From: Euphorbia lathyris
Taxonomy: Eukaryota > Streptophyta > Magnoliopsida > Malpighiales > Euphorbiaceae
Direction: 5' to 3'
DNA length: 64,000 nucleotides
Assembly (NCBI RefSeq): GCF_963576675.1
Contig: NC_088918.1
Location: 36,117,501-36,181,500 of the forward strand
Made by a program: the position numbers and the translations under genes. Shown here in pieces: positions 32,830 to 43,051 of this stretch. Under the pieces are notes generated by a model that was given only the letters and a program-made list of their open reading frames with translations, did no database searches and was not told the DNA's origin. Each line of letters begins with the position of its first letter. Positions within the stretch are counted from its first letter, which is position 1.

Positions 32830-34188
32830 ATGACCAGGTCTGAAACTTCAAAGCAACTGCTTTTTGAATCAGAAATTGAATTGCTAACAAGAAGACTTCG
32901 TAAAGAAGTGAGGTTGCAGAAATTACAAAGTGCTGAAACTTCCAGTTCTAGTGAAGAAGAGGAATTTTCCAGCGAAGAAAGTGAATCATCCGAAGTAGAA
33001 ACAATGGCGGAACGAACATTGAGGCAACTTCATGCACCTCAAGCTGATCAACAACCCTTGTGCGTCACATATCCAAACCTAGATGCGGCATTCGAACTTA
33101 AGTCAGGGCTGATCCATTACTTGCCTAAATTCTATGGGATGGAAAGCGAAAACCCGCACAATCATCTAAAAGAGTTTCATGCTGTCTGTTCAGGTATGAG
33201 CCCACAAGGAATTATGGAGGAACAAGTAAAATTGAGAGCTTTTCCTTTTTCTTTGCAGGATGCAGCTAAAGATTGGTTTCTCAACCTGCCCTCCGGATCC
33301 AACACAACATGGACTGGCATGGCTCAAGCATTCTTAGAAAAGTATTTTCCAGCCTCACGTGCAACGATGATCCGTAGAGAGATCAGCGGCATCAAGCAAA
33401 AGGATGTTGAAACACTCCATGATTATTGGGAAAGGTTCAAAAGGCTGTGTGCAAGCTGCCCCCAACATGGGATAACTGAACATTCCTTGATTCAATATTT
33501 TTATGAGGGAATGTTAGGCATGGAAAGAAAGATGATAGATGCTGCTAGTGGGGGAAGCCTTTTTGATAAAACACCAACTGCAGCTAAAGAGCTGATCAAA
33601 AGTATGACAGCAACTTCCCAACAATTTGGGAAGCAACAAGAGCCTCCACGAAAAGCATACGAGGTAAGCACCTCATCCATTGAGGAGAAACTTAATACAC
33701 TGACATCTCTTGTTCAAAATCTGGTTGTAGGAACAGCAGTTCAAGCTAAGGCGTGTGGGATTTGCACAGTTATTAGTCATGCCACAGATGAATGTCCCAC
33801 ATTGCACGAAGGTACACCGGAACAGATTAATACCGTCCTCGGATATCAGGGACATCCCCCAAGGAAGTATGATCCATACTCAAATACATATAATCCTGGA
33901 TTGCGGGATCATCCGTACCTCAGCTACAAGCCACAAAGTAATGTGGTTCAACCGAATATTCCCCAACAGCACCATCGCCTCTCACCTTTCCACTCTTCTT
34001 TCCCTCAACATCACCACCCTCACACCATCAACTCCACTCACTCCCCCTTTCTACAAATTTTTTGTTTTGGGCAAAGCCACCTAGCCATCAATTCGAGCCA
34101 ATCCAATTTTCCAATTTCAAAAATCCACAAACCCACAAACCCTCATCCTCTCCTGCTTTCTTCCTCTCCTGCTTTCTTCCTTCACTAA
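32830..34188 (+). CDS. gag: Gypsy-G gag, C-terminus replaced by unrelated sequence
   Basis: The 452-codon frame starts at ATG 32830. Residues 1-60 are charged and Ser/Glu-rich. Residues about 95-235 form a Retrotrans_gag domain with LPKFYGMESENPHNHLKEF, AFPFSLQDAAKDWFLNLP and ETLHDYWERFKRLCASCP. A CCHC zinc knuckle is at residues 309-322 (CGICTVISHATDEC). After about residue 380 (33970) the text turns into Ser, His, Pro and Phe-rich residues from a C/T-rich stretch, so the true gag C-terminus and all of pol are missing. Gag would still be able to form the particle core in principle. The match ends within the frame, so the stop is accidental. Confidence 0.85.
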   Translation: MTRSETSKQLLFESEIELLTRRLRKEVRLQKLQSAETSSSSEEEEFSSEESESSEVETMAERTLRQLHAPQADQQPLCVTYPNLDAAFELKSGLIHYLPKFYGMESENPHNHLKEFHAVCSGMSPQGIMEEQVKLRAFPFSLQDAAKDWFLNLPSGSNTTWTGMAQAFLEKYFPASRATMIRREISGIKQKDVETLHDYWERFKRLCASCPQHGITEHSLIQYFYEGMLGMERKMIDAASGGSLFDKTPTAAKELIKSMTATSQQFGKQQEPPRKAYEVSTSSIEEKLNTLTSLVQNLVVGTAVQAKACGICTVISHATDECPTLHEGTPEQINTVLGYQGHPPRKYDPYSNTYNPGLRDHPYLSYKPQSNVVQPNIPQQHHRLSPFHSSFPQHHHPHTINSTHSPFLQIFCFGQSHLAINSSQSNFPISKIHKPTNPHPLLLSSSPAFFLH

Positions 34189-36221
34189 TTTCTTTTTGAA
34201 CCCACTCAACATCACCGCCACTCACTACTTCCTTCCTTCATCTTTTTATTTTTCTTTTATTTCAAAATTTGAATACCCACTTTTTCAATTTCAATTTCTT
34301 TCCTACCATCACCACCTTCCACTTTCACTTCCTTCAATTTTTGATTTTTGATTTTATTAATTCTTTTCTTCACCACAGCCACAAGCATCGCCGAACTCCT
34401 TCGTCGTTACACCGGCAGAAACTTCAGCCGTACCAGAAAGTCGAACAATACCTCCTCCAAAAGGGGCAGTAAGCTTTTCCACAACTTGTTTATATTTTGT
34501 TTTTAGCTTGAATTTTATCTTTTTCGTTATGGTGTTTGCTGCCCTTCGCCCCTAATTTTGTGAATTCCGCACTGAGACAGTGCGAGGAGAAAGTGGGGGA
34601 GGGGTTTTTGATAAAAGTGTATTTTGTTTGTTTGTTTTGATTTCATCTAACTTTCATGGAGATATACTGATACATTGCCTCATTTTATGCCTGTTCTTTC
34701 CAGAATTTCTGTCTATTTTTGTCTGCAATAGTGTGGGGTGTCCACCCTTTGTTTTGTCCCTAGAAATAACAATGCTAGCTCTCAGTTTTGCACTCGGTTG
34801 AAACTAGGTTGCCAACTTAGTATTGAAACCCCTAAGTCTTGTTTTGAGTAATGCTGTCAATTTCAAAAGGTTAGGGTTGCACAATTGTCTTAAGCATGCA
34901 TATGAACCACTTGATTAATTTCCCATTACATGACAGACGTTTTGAATGAAACAACACCAATTTACCCCAATTTTTGGAAAGATTTTGAGCCTAAATGCAA
35001 GAACAAAAACATTACACTTTGTTCTATATTTTTCTGAGTGTTGTCCAATTCTAGTTTAAAATTCTAGAACTTGCCATGTTATGCATTTCGAGACCACATT
35101 GATGTATTCGAGTATTAAAAATGATAAGGGCAATAGGTTTTTTTTCTGTTAGCCATCTCAAATAAACTTTGAACCCTTAGTCTTGCCCAAGACTAACAAA
35201 AAAATAACAGTACCAGCCCTTAGTTAGCCACATTTGAGCCTTTTTCCCGTTCTTGACATACCCATGTTCAAGTCCCTTGGCCAGGGATGTTCTAGCCATC
35301 AGAGTCCGTACATTCTCTCGCTTATTTATGTGTTTAGTTGTTGCTTTAAGCAATATCCGTATTCGAATTAACCACAAGCTCATCAAAGTATGAGGATTTA
35401 GCACAAGCCTTTTGCTTATATGTGGTTGTGCTTCAAAAGGTGTCTAAATGGACATTAGCTTGGAAAGTAGTAGCTTTCTTATTCTAGTTTGAAATATTAT
35501 CTTTAGAAAAAAAAAAGAAAAAAAGAAAAAAAGCCTCAAAGAAAAAAAAAGAGAAAAAGAAAAATAAAAAAAAAGAAAAAAAAAACAGAAGCAAAAAGAA
35601 AAAAAAAATGTTTCGTTAACTTACTCATTTCAGTATGTCTATACTTGTTTAAGTTTGTCTTAAACATTCATTCATTCTTAAGTTTAAGAATTGCGAGTCG
35701 TTTGTAAATAATCGTGTTTTGATTCCATTTTGGCCATTTTCAGAGTAAATGTACATTTTTATTACTCTCGATTTCCCCTTTCTTCCTCATTTCCTTTCCA
35801 AACCTTAACCCCAGCCTACGCTACACCCTGTTTTAAGTCCCTTTGATTTAGTGTCTTGAATTCATACTAAGTGGTGGAGATTTGATATATTGGCAAGCTT
35901 ATGGTAATTTCATTCTAGGTTGTGACTTGAGTGATTTCTTGAAATTAATTATAGCTTAAACACTTGAGTGCAATGAGCGATTTCCGTGAGGGTGTTGTTG
36001 ATTTTAATTCATACCTTATGTACATGGTCAAAAGCTTGTTTGCTGAGATTTTTCAAGTGGTTACATTGTATGTTTAAACATGAATAATGTCTTGGCTTTG
36101 AGAGTTGACGGTTGATAATCTTTACATTATGAGGGGGGATCGGGAAAGGTTGGTAAACACGAAATCATAAGAGTAAAGAACTGTTGACATGATCTGATAT
36201 GCTTAGGGACAAGCATTGGGT
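33971..36221 (+). other. Non-coding filler of Gypsy-G between gag and the polypurine tract
   Basis: About 2.25 kb where pol should be. It begins with a C/T-rich stretch like a plant 5' UTR (33971-34340). A short piece follows, ending GGGGCAGTAAG near 34471 that resembles an exon end with a splice donor. The rest is AT-rich and includes a G-rich block at about 34577-34608 and a long A/G tract (35500-35610). No known protein is recognisable. It may include captured host sequence, which I cannot identify. Confidence 0.5.
35500..35612 (+). repeat. A/G-rich low-complexity tract in Gypsy-G
   Basis: More than 100 bases consist almost only of A with scattered G and two short interruptions. Confidence 0.8.
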
Positions 36222-36236
36222 AAGTGTGGGGTGTTT
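36222..36236 (+). promoter_or_regulatory. Polypurine tract of Gypsy-G
   Basis: AAGTGTGGGGTGTTT lies immediately before the 3' LTR start. It is the usual AAGTGTGGGG-type tract of plant Ty3/gypsy elements. Confidence 0.8.
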
Positions 36237-37610
36237 TGATAAGTGTCCAATTCAACGTTCAAATGTCCACTTTAGTGCTAGGTTGTTTAATTAATTTAGT
36301 ATTATTTCAGATATTATTCCTTGTTTTGGTATGATTTGTCTCCACAGGACTCAAATGATTAAAAGGAGCAGAATTGGACTTAATTTGAAGAAACTTTGGA
36401 CTTGAAACGAAATTGGAGTTAGTCTTGCCCAAGATGAGCTGAAACGAACTGGAGTTAGTCTTGCCCAAGACTAAGACCTCCGAACTGATGGTGTTTAGAT
36501 TGATCAGGACTCTTTCCTACTCAAAGAAGAAGACAGAAAATAAGGGATATGAGAAGATTAGAAAAGATTTGTGATTAGGAAAGATATTATTTTGTTAGCT
36601 AATTTTTAGGGATATTTTTTCTCTACAAAACATTAGGTTTTAGATTAGATTATCTCTCTCTCTTCTTTCTGAGATTTTTACATTCCCAGAAAACGTAACT
36701 TTGAGACTGGGAAAACTCGAAACATTTTATTTTGTTCTTAATGGCTATTCATAGCTAAACCCTTTATTTCGGTTAAGGGATAATTCAAAGGCAGGAATCT
36801 TCAAGTATTGTGAGATCGTTTCTCTTCTAGTATTTTCTCTTTATTCATATCATTTGTTTATTCACTGTGTTTAGGGATTTTATCTCAATTGTTAGTTTGC
36901 TTTTGAATGATACGGCCGATTGTTCATTTGATTAAACTGGCATACAGCTATCTGATTAAACTAGATAATCAACGAGTCATTATTTAGTTGAATCTGAATA
37001 AGTAGCAATTGATGCTATAAAGTTGAAATCTAGATTGTATTTGGGGAAAATCAGATTGACAACTGAGAACTCTCCATGTGACATTAATACATCTATTTTC
37101 GACTTTATCACATCAAGTGAATGAGTAATTAAGTTTCTGAATCGATATCGCTGAGAATCGATTGGCTTAGATTAGGTTCTTCTAATTCCTAACGCTGTTA
37201 ACGGGTTGAATCTTAGCCGCTGAGGTAAGGTTATTCGTTAATTAGGAGTTAACTACAGTCTTACTTGGTTAATTCATTATTTAGGAAGAATATACCAAAC
37301 TAATCTGATATGTAATTTAGAAGAAACATCATTTCTGTCAATGATCAAGACTAACTAAATTCCTTGCCTGAGAATCCCTTAGCTGAAATTCTAATTAATC
37401 ATTTTATTCAATTTCAATTCAACTTCATTACTTTTGTTAATTTAGCAATCATCTATTTCAATTCTCCCTTTTTTACTTTTTATTCATTTGCTTGGTTATA
37501 TTTACAAATTAGATCAGTATTAGTCCTTTGGGTACGACCTTTGCTTACCCTTGTGCAAGTCTGAGGGCTGTGAAGTTATATTTTATTTTTGGTGGATTCG
37601 ACAACCGTCA
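36237..37610 (+). repeat. 3' LTR of Gypsy-G
   Basis: The 1374-bp LTR has the same ends as the 5' LTR (TGATAAG...CCGTCA) and is followed by target copy ATAGG. Confidence 0.93.
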
Positions 37611-37615
37611 ATAGG

Positions 37616-37740
37616 CTGCTAGAGCGAATCATCGCAAATAATGCTAGGAATTTCAACAACAGAACTATGGAAGAAATGTGTGCCCAATTCAAGATTAACC
37701 CTTTAGAGCTATAGAAGCAATTGGATATAGGATTCCCGAT
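37616..37740 (+). pseudogene. Gypsy-H integrase fragment, 3' part
   Basis: The frame continues the fragment ending at 31391: ERIIANNARNFNNRTMEEMCAQFKI matches the integrase region around the second Asp and the MEELCAQFKI motif. The Asp of the usual SDNG reads ANNA. After about 37710 similarity fades and stops appear. Confidence 0.8.
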
Positions 37741-38480
37741 TGCTATAAAGTGAAGAAATTGAATTTTGGAGATTAGGATTTTGTTTGGGTTTGGTTTGGG
37801 GTCTAATGGGAATGTTTTGGGAGGTGGTAAAAGTGGTAGAGTGGGAAAGAATTGATGTTCTTAATTGGGAAATCATTGAGGATAATTATTTAGGGGTGAT
37901 ATGGTAATTATACATTCACTAGGTCCCACTTTTCTTAAGGGATGAGTTGAAAATGGATGATATGGTAGTTTGACTTGCGTTGACTAGGATTGACCGGTCA
38001 TTTTTACCTATTGTACACCATAGTGTGAGGTTACCTATAAAATTATACACTTTAATGTGTAAAATTGAAGGTTGTATACCAAAGTGTGAAATGGTGCAAA
38101 GATTATATGTAATTTACCTCGAGCTTACCTAACAAAATGGAGACCTACGAGAAGAGAAAACCCTAAGTAAGAAAACACAACATTAATAAGGGAATAAAGA
38201 TAAAGAAACGAAAATGAAAACATCTCTCTCGGTGATGATGCAACGGCACCCCTTAAGGACAATGGGGGTTAGAAAGACCCTTCACTCGTATTTCTAGTAA
38301 TTGGAAGCTTTTTATCAGTCCATTCACTCTTTCATCTCCCTATTATTAGTTCCTTATGGTAAAGTGGTATCACCATATGAGTGTGGCCATTGAGGGAAAG
38401 TGAGGAAGAACCATTAATGGTAGGAAGCGACAATCTTTAAATTATCTATTGAAAAGGCAAAAGGTGGTTAGAGTTTTGAG
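37741..38480. other. No gene seen
   Basis: AT-rich sequence without recognisable frames. Around 38010-38110 repeated words such as ACACTTTAATGTG and CCAAAGTGTGAAATGG give a weak inverted pattern that could be a small MITE; its ends could not be fixed. Confidence 0.4.
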
Positions 38481-38488
38481 TCCGGAGA

Positions 38489-39126
38489 CATGGGCAGAAC
38501 CAAGGGGGGGTTAGGGGGGCTCGAGCCCCGGCAGGCGGCCGGAGAATTGAGATTTTTTTTTTAGTAATGGTGTCTGATAATATTTTGGAGAGAATTATAT
38601 TGACTCTATGTATTATTATTTCAATGTTTAAAGGTAGATGAGATGGTTAATGATACTTATTTTTATTTGAGAGGTCCTATGTTCGACTCCCTTCAACCTC
38701 AATTTTTTTTTAAAAGTTTTTATTTATTTATATTTTATTTTTCAATAATTATAAAAACATGTTACCATTATTAATTAATTTAAATGGACTCTTTATTTTT
38801 ATTTTGATAACACTTTTGAATTCTTTTTTAATATGTCTTTACCATTAAAAAAATAGACATATTTAATATTCATTTTTATTATGTCTTTACCATTAAAAAA
38901 AATAAACATGTTTAATTTTCTATTAATTCAATGCTAGTTTCTAAAAAAATGATAACATTTTTACAGTTTTAATACGTTTAAAAAAATTTACCCAGCCCTA
39001 ACAGGTTGGACTTTGAAAATTTACCTTCAACCACACAGTTAATTTCGATTTGTTTTTGACGTTTTGAAATTTTTTTTACTGATATGTTTGAGCCCCGGGT
39101 CATCCGGGGTCCTGGTTCCGCCACTG
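38489..39126. mobile_element. hAT-4, non-autonomous hAT-like element
   Basis: The 638-bp unit starts CATGGGCAGAACCAAGG and ends with the inverted copy of CAGTGGCGGAACCAGG. It is flanked by the exact 8-bp duplication TCCGGAGA (38481-38488 and 39127-39134). A GC-rich GGGCTCGAGCCCC-like motif sits inside the left end and its counterpart GAGCCCCGGG inside the right end. The interior is AT-rich and non-coding. The 8-bp duplication and CA...TG ends fit hAT. Confidence 0.82.
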
Positions 39127-39334
39127 TCCGGAGAGATATGAAGAGATAAGGTAAGATGGACGTGTTGGGTGCCAAAATGAATGTGGGTTACTAAACCCAG
39201 CCCCATTTTCACACTTCCAGCCCCGGAAAAAGACGTAACCGCCCTTTAACCAAAAACTGAAAATTTGAATCCCTCCCAAACTCTCTCAAAGTCTCCCAAA
39301 TACATTTTCATCCGAATCAAAGATAACACGTTTG

Positions 39335-42300
39335 ATGGAAGGCAATCCGTTATCACCGAGAGGAGACGAGAGTGATGCTGTGTCTGAATTCGAGGTATTT
39401 TTCCGATTGAACTTCCTTGCATTTCTGTAATTTGAATTAAAAAAAAATCTGGTTCGGCACTCGGGCGTGTGAGCATCACGCCTCACCATGTGGTGGGGCG
39501 TATGAGTATCACGCCCCACCACATGGTGGGGCGTGATAGCCACACGCCCCACCATGAGGTGGGATGTGATGTTCATACGCCCCACCACATGGTCGGGCGT
39601 GATGCTCATACGCCCGACCGCATGGTCGGGCGTGATACTCATACACCCCACCACATGGTGAGGCATGATGCTCACACGCCCGAGCATATTTGTGGCTGTT
39701 TTTCGGGTTTAGACACCAAAACGCTGTAGAAATGTCATATTTTGGAATGTAATGTTCGTTATTTATCATTTATAGGAGGTTTCGTGGGAAGAATTTGACG
39801 GAAACGGCATAGATTATAGCTCGCAGTTTTTTCCCAAACAAACGTTTCAAACATATCATGAAGCTGTTAACTGGGCAAAACAAACGGCAATTGGGATCGG
39901 GTTTGAGTTAACCACAGCTTCGCACAAGACGGGGCGCAAGTCAAAGTGGATATTGGTTAAATGTGCTCGTGGTGTTAAGAATTATAAAAGGAAAAAGGAT
40001 ATGGATATGGATGTTATACTGCGGAAGAATACAAAAACAAAGCCCTGTGGTTGCAAATTCCAGATAAAGGTTACGGAAATCGCTGAATTGGGCGGTTGGG
40101 TGGTGAATGGGATTCCCGGAGATAGAGGACAACACTGTCATCAGTTGGCTATATATCGTCAGGGCTACAGACAGATGAGCGGACTAAGCCCGGCTTCCAA
40201 AAAACTTGTTCGTGAAATGAGTTCAGCTCAAGCTAAGCCTTGTGCTATTTTTGCTGCAATCAAAGAAAAACATCCGGAGGATTGCCTGACACAAAGACAT
40301 ATCTATAATTACAGGGAGAAAATCAGGACTGAGAGCTTTGAGGGCCGGGATGTAATCGGTCAGTTTTATCGGCTTGCTATAGATAAGGACTACATACATT
40401 GGACGCAAGTGGTGTCGGGCAGCAATGTCGTGACTCACTTATTTATGGCACATCCAACATCGATCACGCTGTTCCGATCTTATTACTTGTTTGTTGGTAT
40501 GGATTCAACATATAAAACAAACAAGTATAAGATGCCATTCTTTGAAATCATTGGAATGACGCCTTCAAACAAAAACTTCTTGATCGCCTATGCAATCATG
40601 AAGGATGAAACTGAGGGTAGTTATATGTGGGTGTTACAAAAATTGAAGCTTTTGCTCCAACCTGATGTGCATCCGATAGCCATTGCTACAGACCGGGAAT
40701 TAGGACTGATGCGGCCGGTTCGTGAGGTATTTCCTCATAGTCATCATTTATTGTGCACATGGCATATTAATAAAGATGTGGAGGATAGAGTAGGCAAGTT
40801 GAGTGGAATGAAGAGGTTTGGTGAAATTTTTAAGAATTCCAAATGGAAACGTATAATTGAAGCCCCGATAGTAGCCGAATATGAGACGGCAGTGGTAGCC
40901 ATAAAGAATACTACTGGCAACTCGCCTCATGTGATAGATTACGTGGAGACCACATGGCTAGTGCATAAAGAGAAGTTTTGTCGAGCATGGACGAATAAGG
41001 TGTTGCACTTAGGAAACACCACAACCTGTCGAGTGGAGAGTTCACATGCACAGTTGAAACAATGGTTGAATTCATCTACTGGTGCACTCGATACAGTGTG
41101 GGCGAAGGTGCATAAGGACATTGAGGCTCAGATTGAGGCGATTAAGTAAGACATTTATTCTGTTATTTGCTTTAATCTTTTAAAATTTAATACATTAGTT
41201 TTGTAATCCTTCACTGTATATAATCAGATACTCACTCGAGGACTTGAGAAGAAGATCTGCGGTGAATCACTATGGAGCACCTTTCACGTATCTCGACTTA
41301 CACGTTTCACATTACTGCTTGGCTGTACTAAATGATGAGCTCAAGCGTATGCACGGATTGAGTATGGATGTGGTAAGTGAATGCGGATGCGTGTTGCCCA
41401 TGACTCATGGCATTCCGTGTGCATGTGAGCTTAAAACATATATTGACACAGATGAATCGGTCCGTGTTGACCGCATCCATCCTTTTTGGAGATCTCTTGC
41501 GTTTGAAGAGTTGAGTGACATACCAGTTACTGCTCCAGTATATGCTGACGGGTATGAGGATCACCGATTTTTTCAATCTCTTGTGGAAAATGTTGAAAAA
41601 TTAGATCCTTCAATGGTGCGTAGCATATCGATGATGATTCATGATCAGATAAACCCGGAACAAAGTGGCTTCAAAGAACCTGAGGTCAAAGACACTGTTA
41701 GGGGTAGACCAAAGGGAAATTCATCAACAAAACAAAATCCGAGTGCATGGGAGTACAGTCAGGCACCACGTGGTCGAGCACGGTCCTCAGGTTCGAGGAG
41801 TAGTCGTAGTCGAGGCCGTTCCTCATTCTCATCTGTGCATAACAGCCAGATGCTGGGTATATTTTATTTCATTTATATATATGTTGAAGTTAAAGTAAAT
41901 ATATTTTTATTGATAAATTTCATATATTAATATTTTCAGTCGGATTTGATGCGGATATCGCCGGTTACCACCATTTACATCGGGTTCAATGTCTCATCGT
42001 ACCATTTATTACTGGATTCCATGATGTTGTAGCAGATGGTAACTGTGGATTTCATGTTTTAGCCGATGCCATCATTTATAACCAAGAGGAGTGGAAGCTG
42101 ATGAGAGTGCTCATAGAGAATGAGATGCGGGCAAACCGTGATCTGTATGCGCCAGTGTACGGGAACGGATTTGATGCTGCCCTCACACGTATTAAATGGG
42201 CAGGAGCGGGTTGTGGTGAGTCCCACTGGATGGTGAGTCCGGATGACTTATATGTTGCTGCATCTGTATTGAACGCAGTAATTTTCCTCTTTACTACACA

Positions 42301-42535
42301 ACAGTTAGGATGTTGCACTATACTGCCGATGCGTTCGGACGATGGAAGACCACCAGAGCGAGAGATTGTGATTTGTCATTTGGGGAGTTATCGTCACTGC
42401 ATACGTCTTTATTTACATCATATGTTTCCAGTGCCTCCCATTGCCACCCAATGGCGTTTATTTTGTCATCCGAGTGTTCGTCACTTGGAGAATCTATACG
42501 CTGAAAGGAGAGAGGCTTGGACTAGATTATATTAG
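39335..42535 (+). CDS. MULE transposase with SWIM-like motif and C-terminal OTU protease domain (4 exons)
   Basis: Predicted exons are 39335-39394, 39776-41145, 41228-41856 and 41940-42535. All introns have GT...AG ends, phases agree, and the joined length is 2655 bases, giving 884 residues plus stop with no internal stop. Residues 111-142 hold a C.C...H.H cluster (PCGC, HCH) of WRKY/GCM1 or FAR1 type, likely DNA binding. The MULE DDE core shows Asp263 (GMDSTYK), Asp326 (TDREL), the CTWH motif near 347 and Glu441 (VESSHAQLK). Residues about 529-543 form a SWIM-like CGC...HGIPCAC. An Arg/Ser-rich linker (about 640-685) leads to the OTU domain with the Cys722 box DGNCGF and a candidate catalytic His839 (YRHCIRL). 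The first part should cut and join transposon ends in the nucleus; the OTU part suggests ubiquitin removal. Intactness suggests recent activity. Exon 1 is the least certain. Confidence 0.85.
39395..39775 (+). other. Intron 1 of the MULE gene, containing a palindromic array
   Basis: GTATTTTTCC at the start and ATTTATAG at the end fit plant splice sites, and the frame is kept in phase 0. The intron is largely filled by a palindrome array. The other two introns (41146-41227 and 41857-41939) are 82 and 83 bases and AT-rich. Confidence 0.7.
39466..39690. repeat. Array of about six 33-bp palindromic repeats in MULE intron 1
   Basis: Units are centred near 39490, 39522, 39555, 39588, 39622 and 39655. 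Each is itself a near-palindrome of the form CGCCCCACCACATGGTGGGG, joined by short TGATG/TCATA-type spacers. The outer ends are also inverted (CTCGGGCGTGTGAGCATCA at both ends), so the whole array can fold back. Several open frames through it are an effect of the 33-base (11-codon) period. Confidence 0.85.
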
Positions 42536-42641
42536 TTTTATATGTTGTGATTAATAATATTTATTAATTAACTTATATTATTTTTACTGATTTTAGGACT
42601 CAATTGTATGATATTTTTAGGTTTTAAGTACAATTCTGTAG

Positions 42642-42720
42642 TTACGGGTTTAACGGCCTATTTACGGGTTTAACGGACTATTTACGGATTTAACGGACTA
42701 TTTACGGGGTTAAAAGCTAT
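42642..42720. repeat. Four tandem copies of a 20-bp repeat
   Basis: The unit TTACGGGTTTAACGGACTAT recurs about four times with few changes, between the MULE stop codon and the second palindrome array. Confidence 0.85.
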
Positions 42721-42952
42721 TTTTTTTGCCAATCAGACACGCGGGCGTGTGGCTATCACGCCTCACCGCGTGGTCGGACGTGATAGACACACGCCTCACC
42801 GCGTGGTCGGACGTGACAGCGACCTACCCGACCTTGCGGTGAGGCGTGGGGCTATCACGCCCAACCACATGGTGAGGCGTGATATCTATACGCCCGACCG
42901 CGCGGTGAGGCGTGATGGCCACACGCCTGCGTGTCGGATTGGCAAAAAAAAC
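42721..42952. repeat. Second palindromic array, downstream of the MULE stop
   Basis: About five units of the same 33-bp family (CGCCTCACCGCGTGGTCGG and variants) are centred near 42768, 42801, 42834, 42868 and 42901. They are enclosed by longer inverted ends: TTTTTTTTGCCAATC followed by AGACACGC on the left, matched by the inverse on the right. The array thus resembles a foldback element and shares its units with intron 1. Confidence 0.85.
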
Positions 42953-43051
42953 AGAAATTCCCCTCCCAAAACCCATGAAAGGGCAATTTCGTCCTTTCAA
43001 GGAGATAGGGTTGGGAATTAGGGGCTGGGTTTAACAACACCCAAATGAATA

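Larger units (their letters stand above)
31392..37610 (+). mobile_element. Gypsy-G, non-autonomous Ty3/gypsy element with gag only
   Basis: The 6219-bp element has LTRs at 31392-32779 and 36237-37610 and a 5-bp duplication ATAGG on both sides (31387-31391 and 37611-37615). The LTRs are nearly identical by eye apart from one 14-bp length difference, suggesting recent insertion. The internal region has a primer site and a gag start but no protease, RT, RNase H or integrase, so it would need help in trans. It splits the integrase of Gypsy-H. Confidence 0.93.
39184..43042 (+). mobile_element. Mutator-like element (MULE) with OTU domain, apparently intact
   Basis: The 3.86-kb element has imperfect terminal inverted repeats. 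The left end reads TGGGTTACTAAACCCAGCCCC; the inverted right end has GGGTGTTGTTAAACCCAGCCCC-like sequence, with weaker similarity over roughly 70 bases (shared GACG, GCCCTTT). A duplication of about 9 bp flanks it, AAATGAATG (39175-39183) and AAATGAATA (43043-43051), differing at the last base. It encodes one spliced transposase gene. It lies 40 bases from the end of the hAT-4 target copy. Confidence 0.88.

Noticed and set aside
39466..39690. Regular 33-bp palindromic repeats resembling a CRISPR array
   Set aside because: Units are adjacent palindromes without unique spacers, in a plant transposon; no cas genes.
39286..39769. Repeated-peptide frames (SITPHHVVGR-like) on both strands in the MULE intron, and a similar one at 42749-43021
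   Set aside because: The 33-bp palindrome period equals 11 codons, so open frames appear on both strands automatically; they lie in a predicted intron or 3' region.
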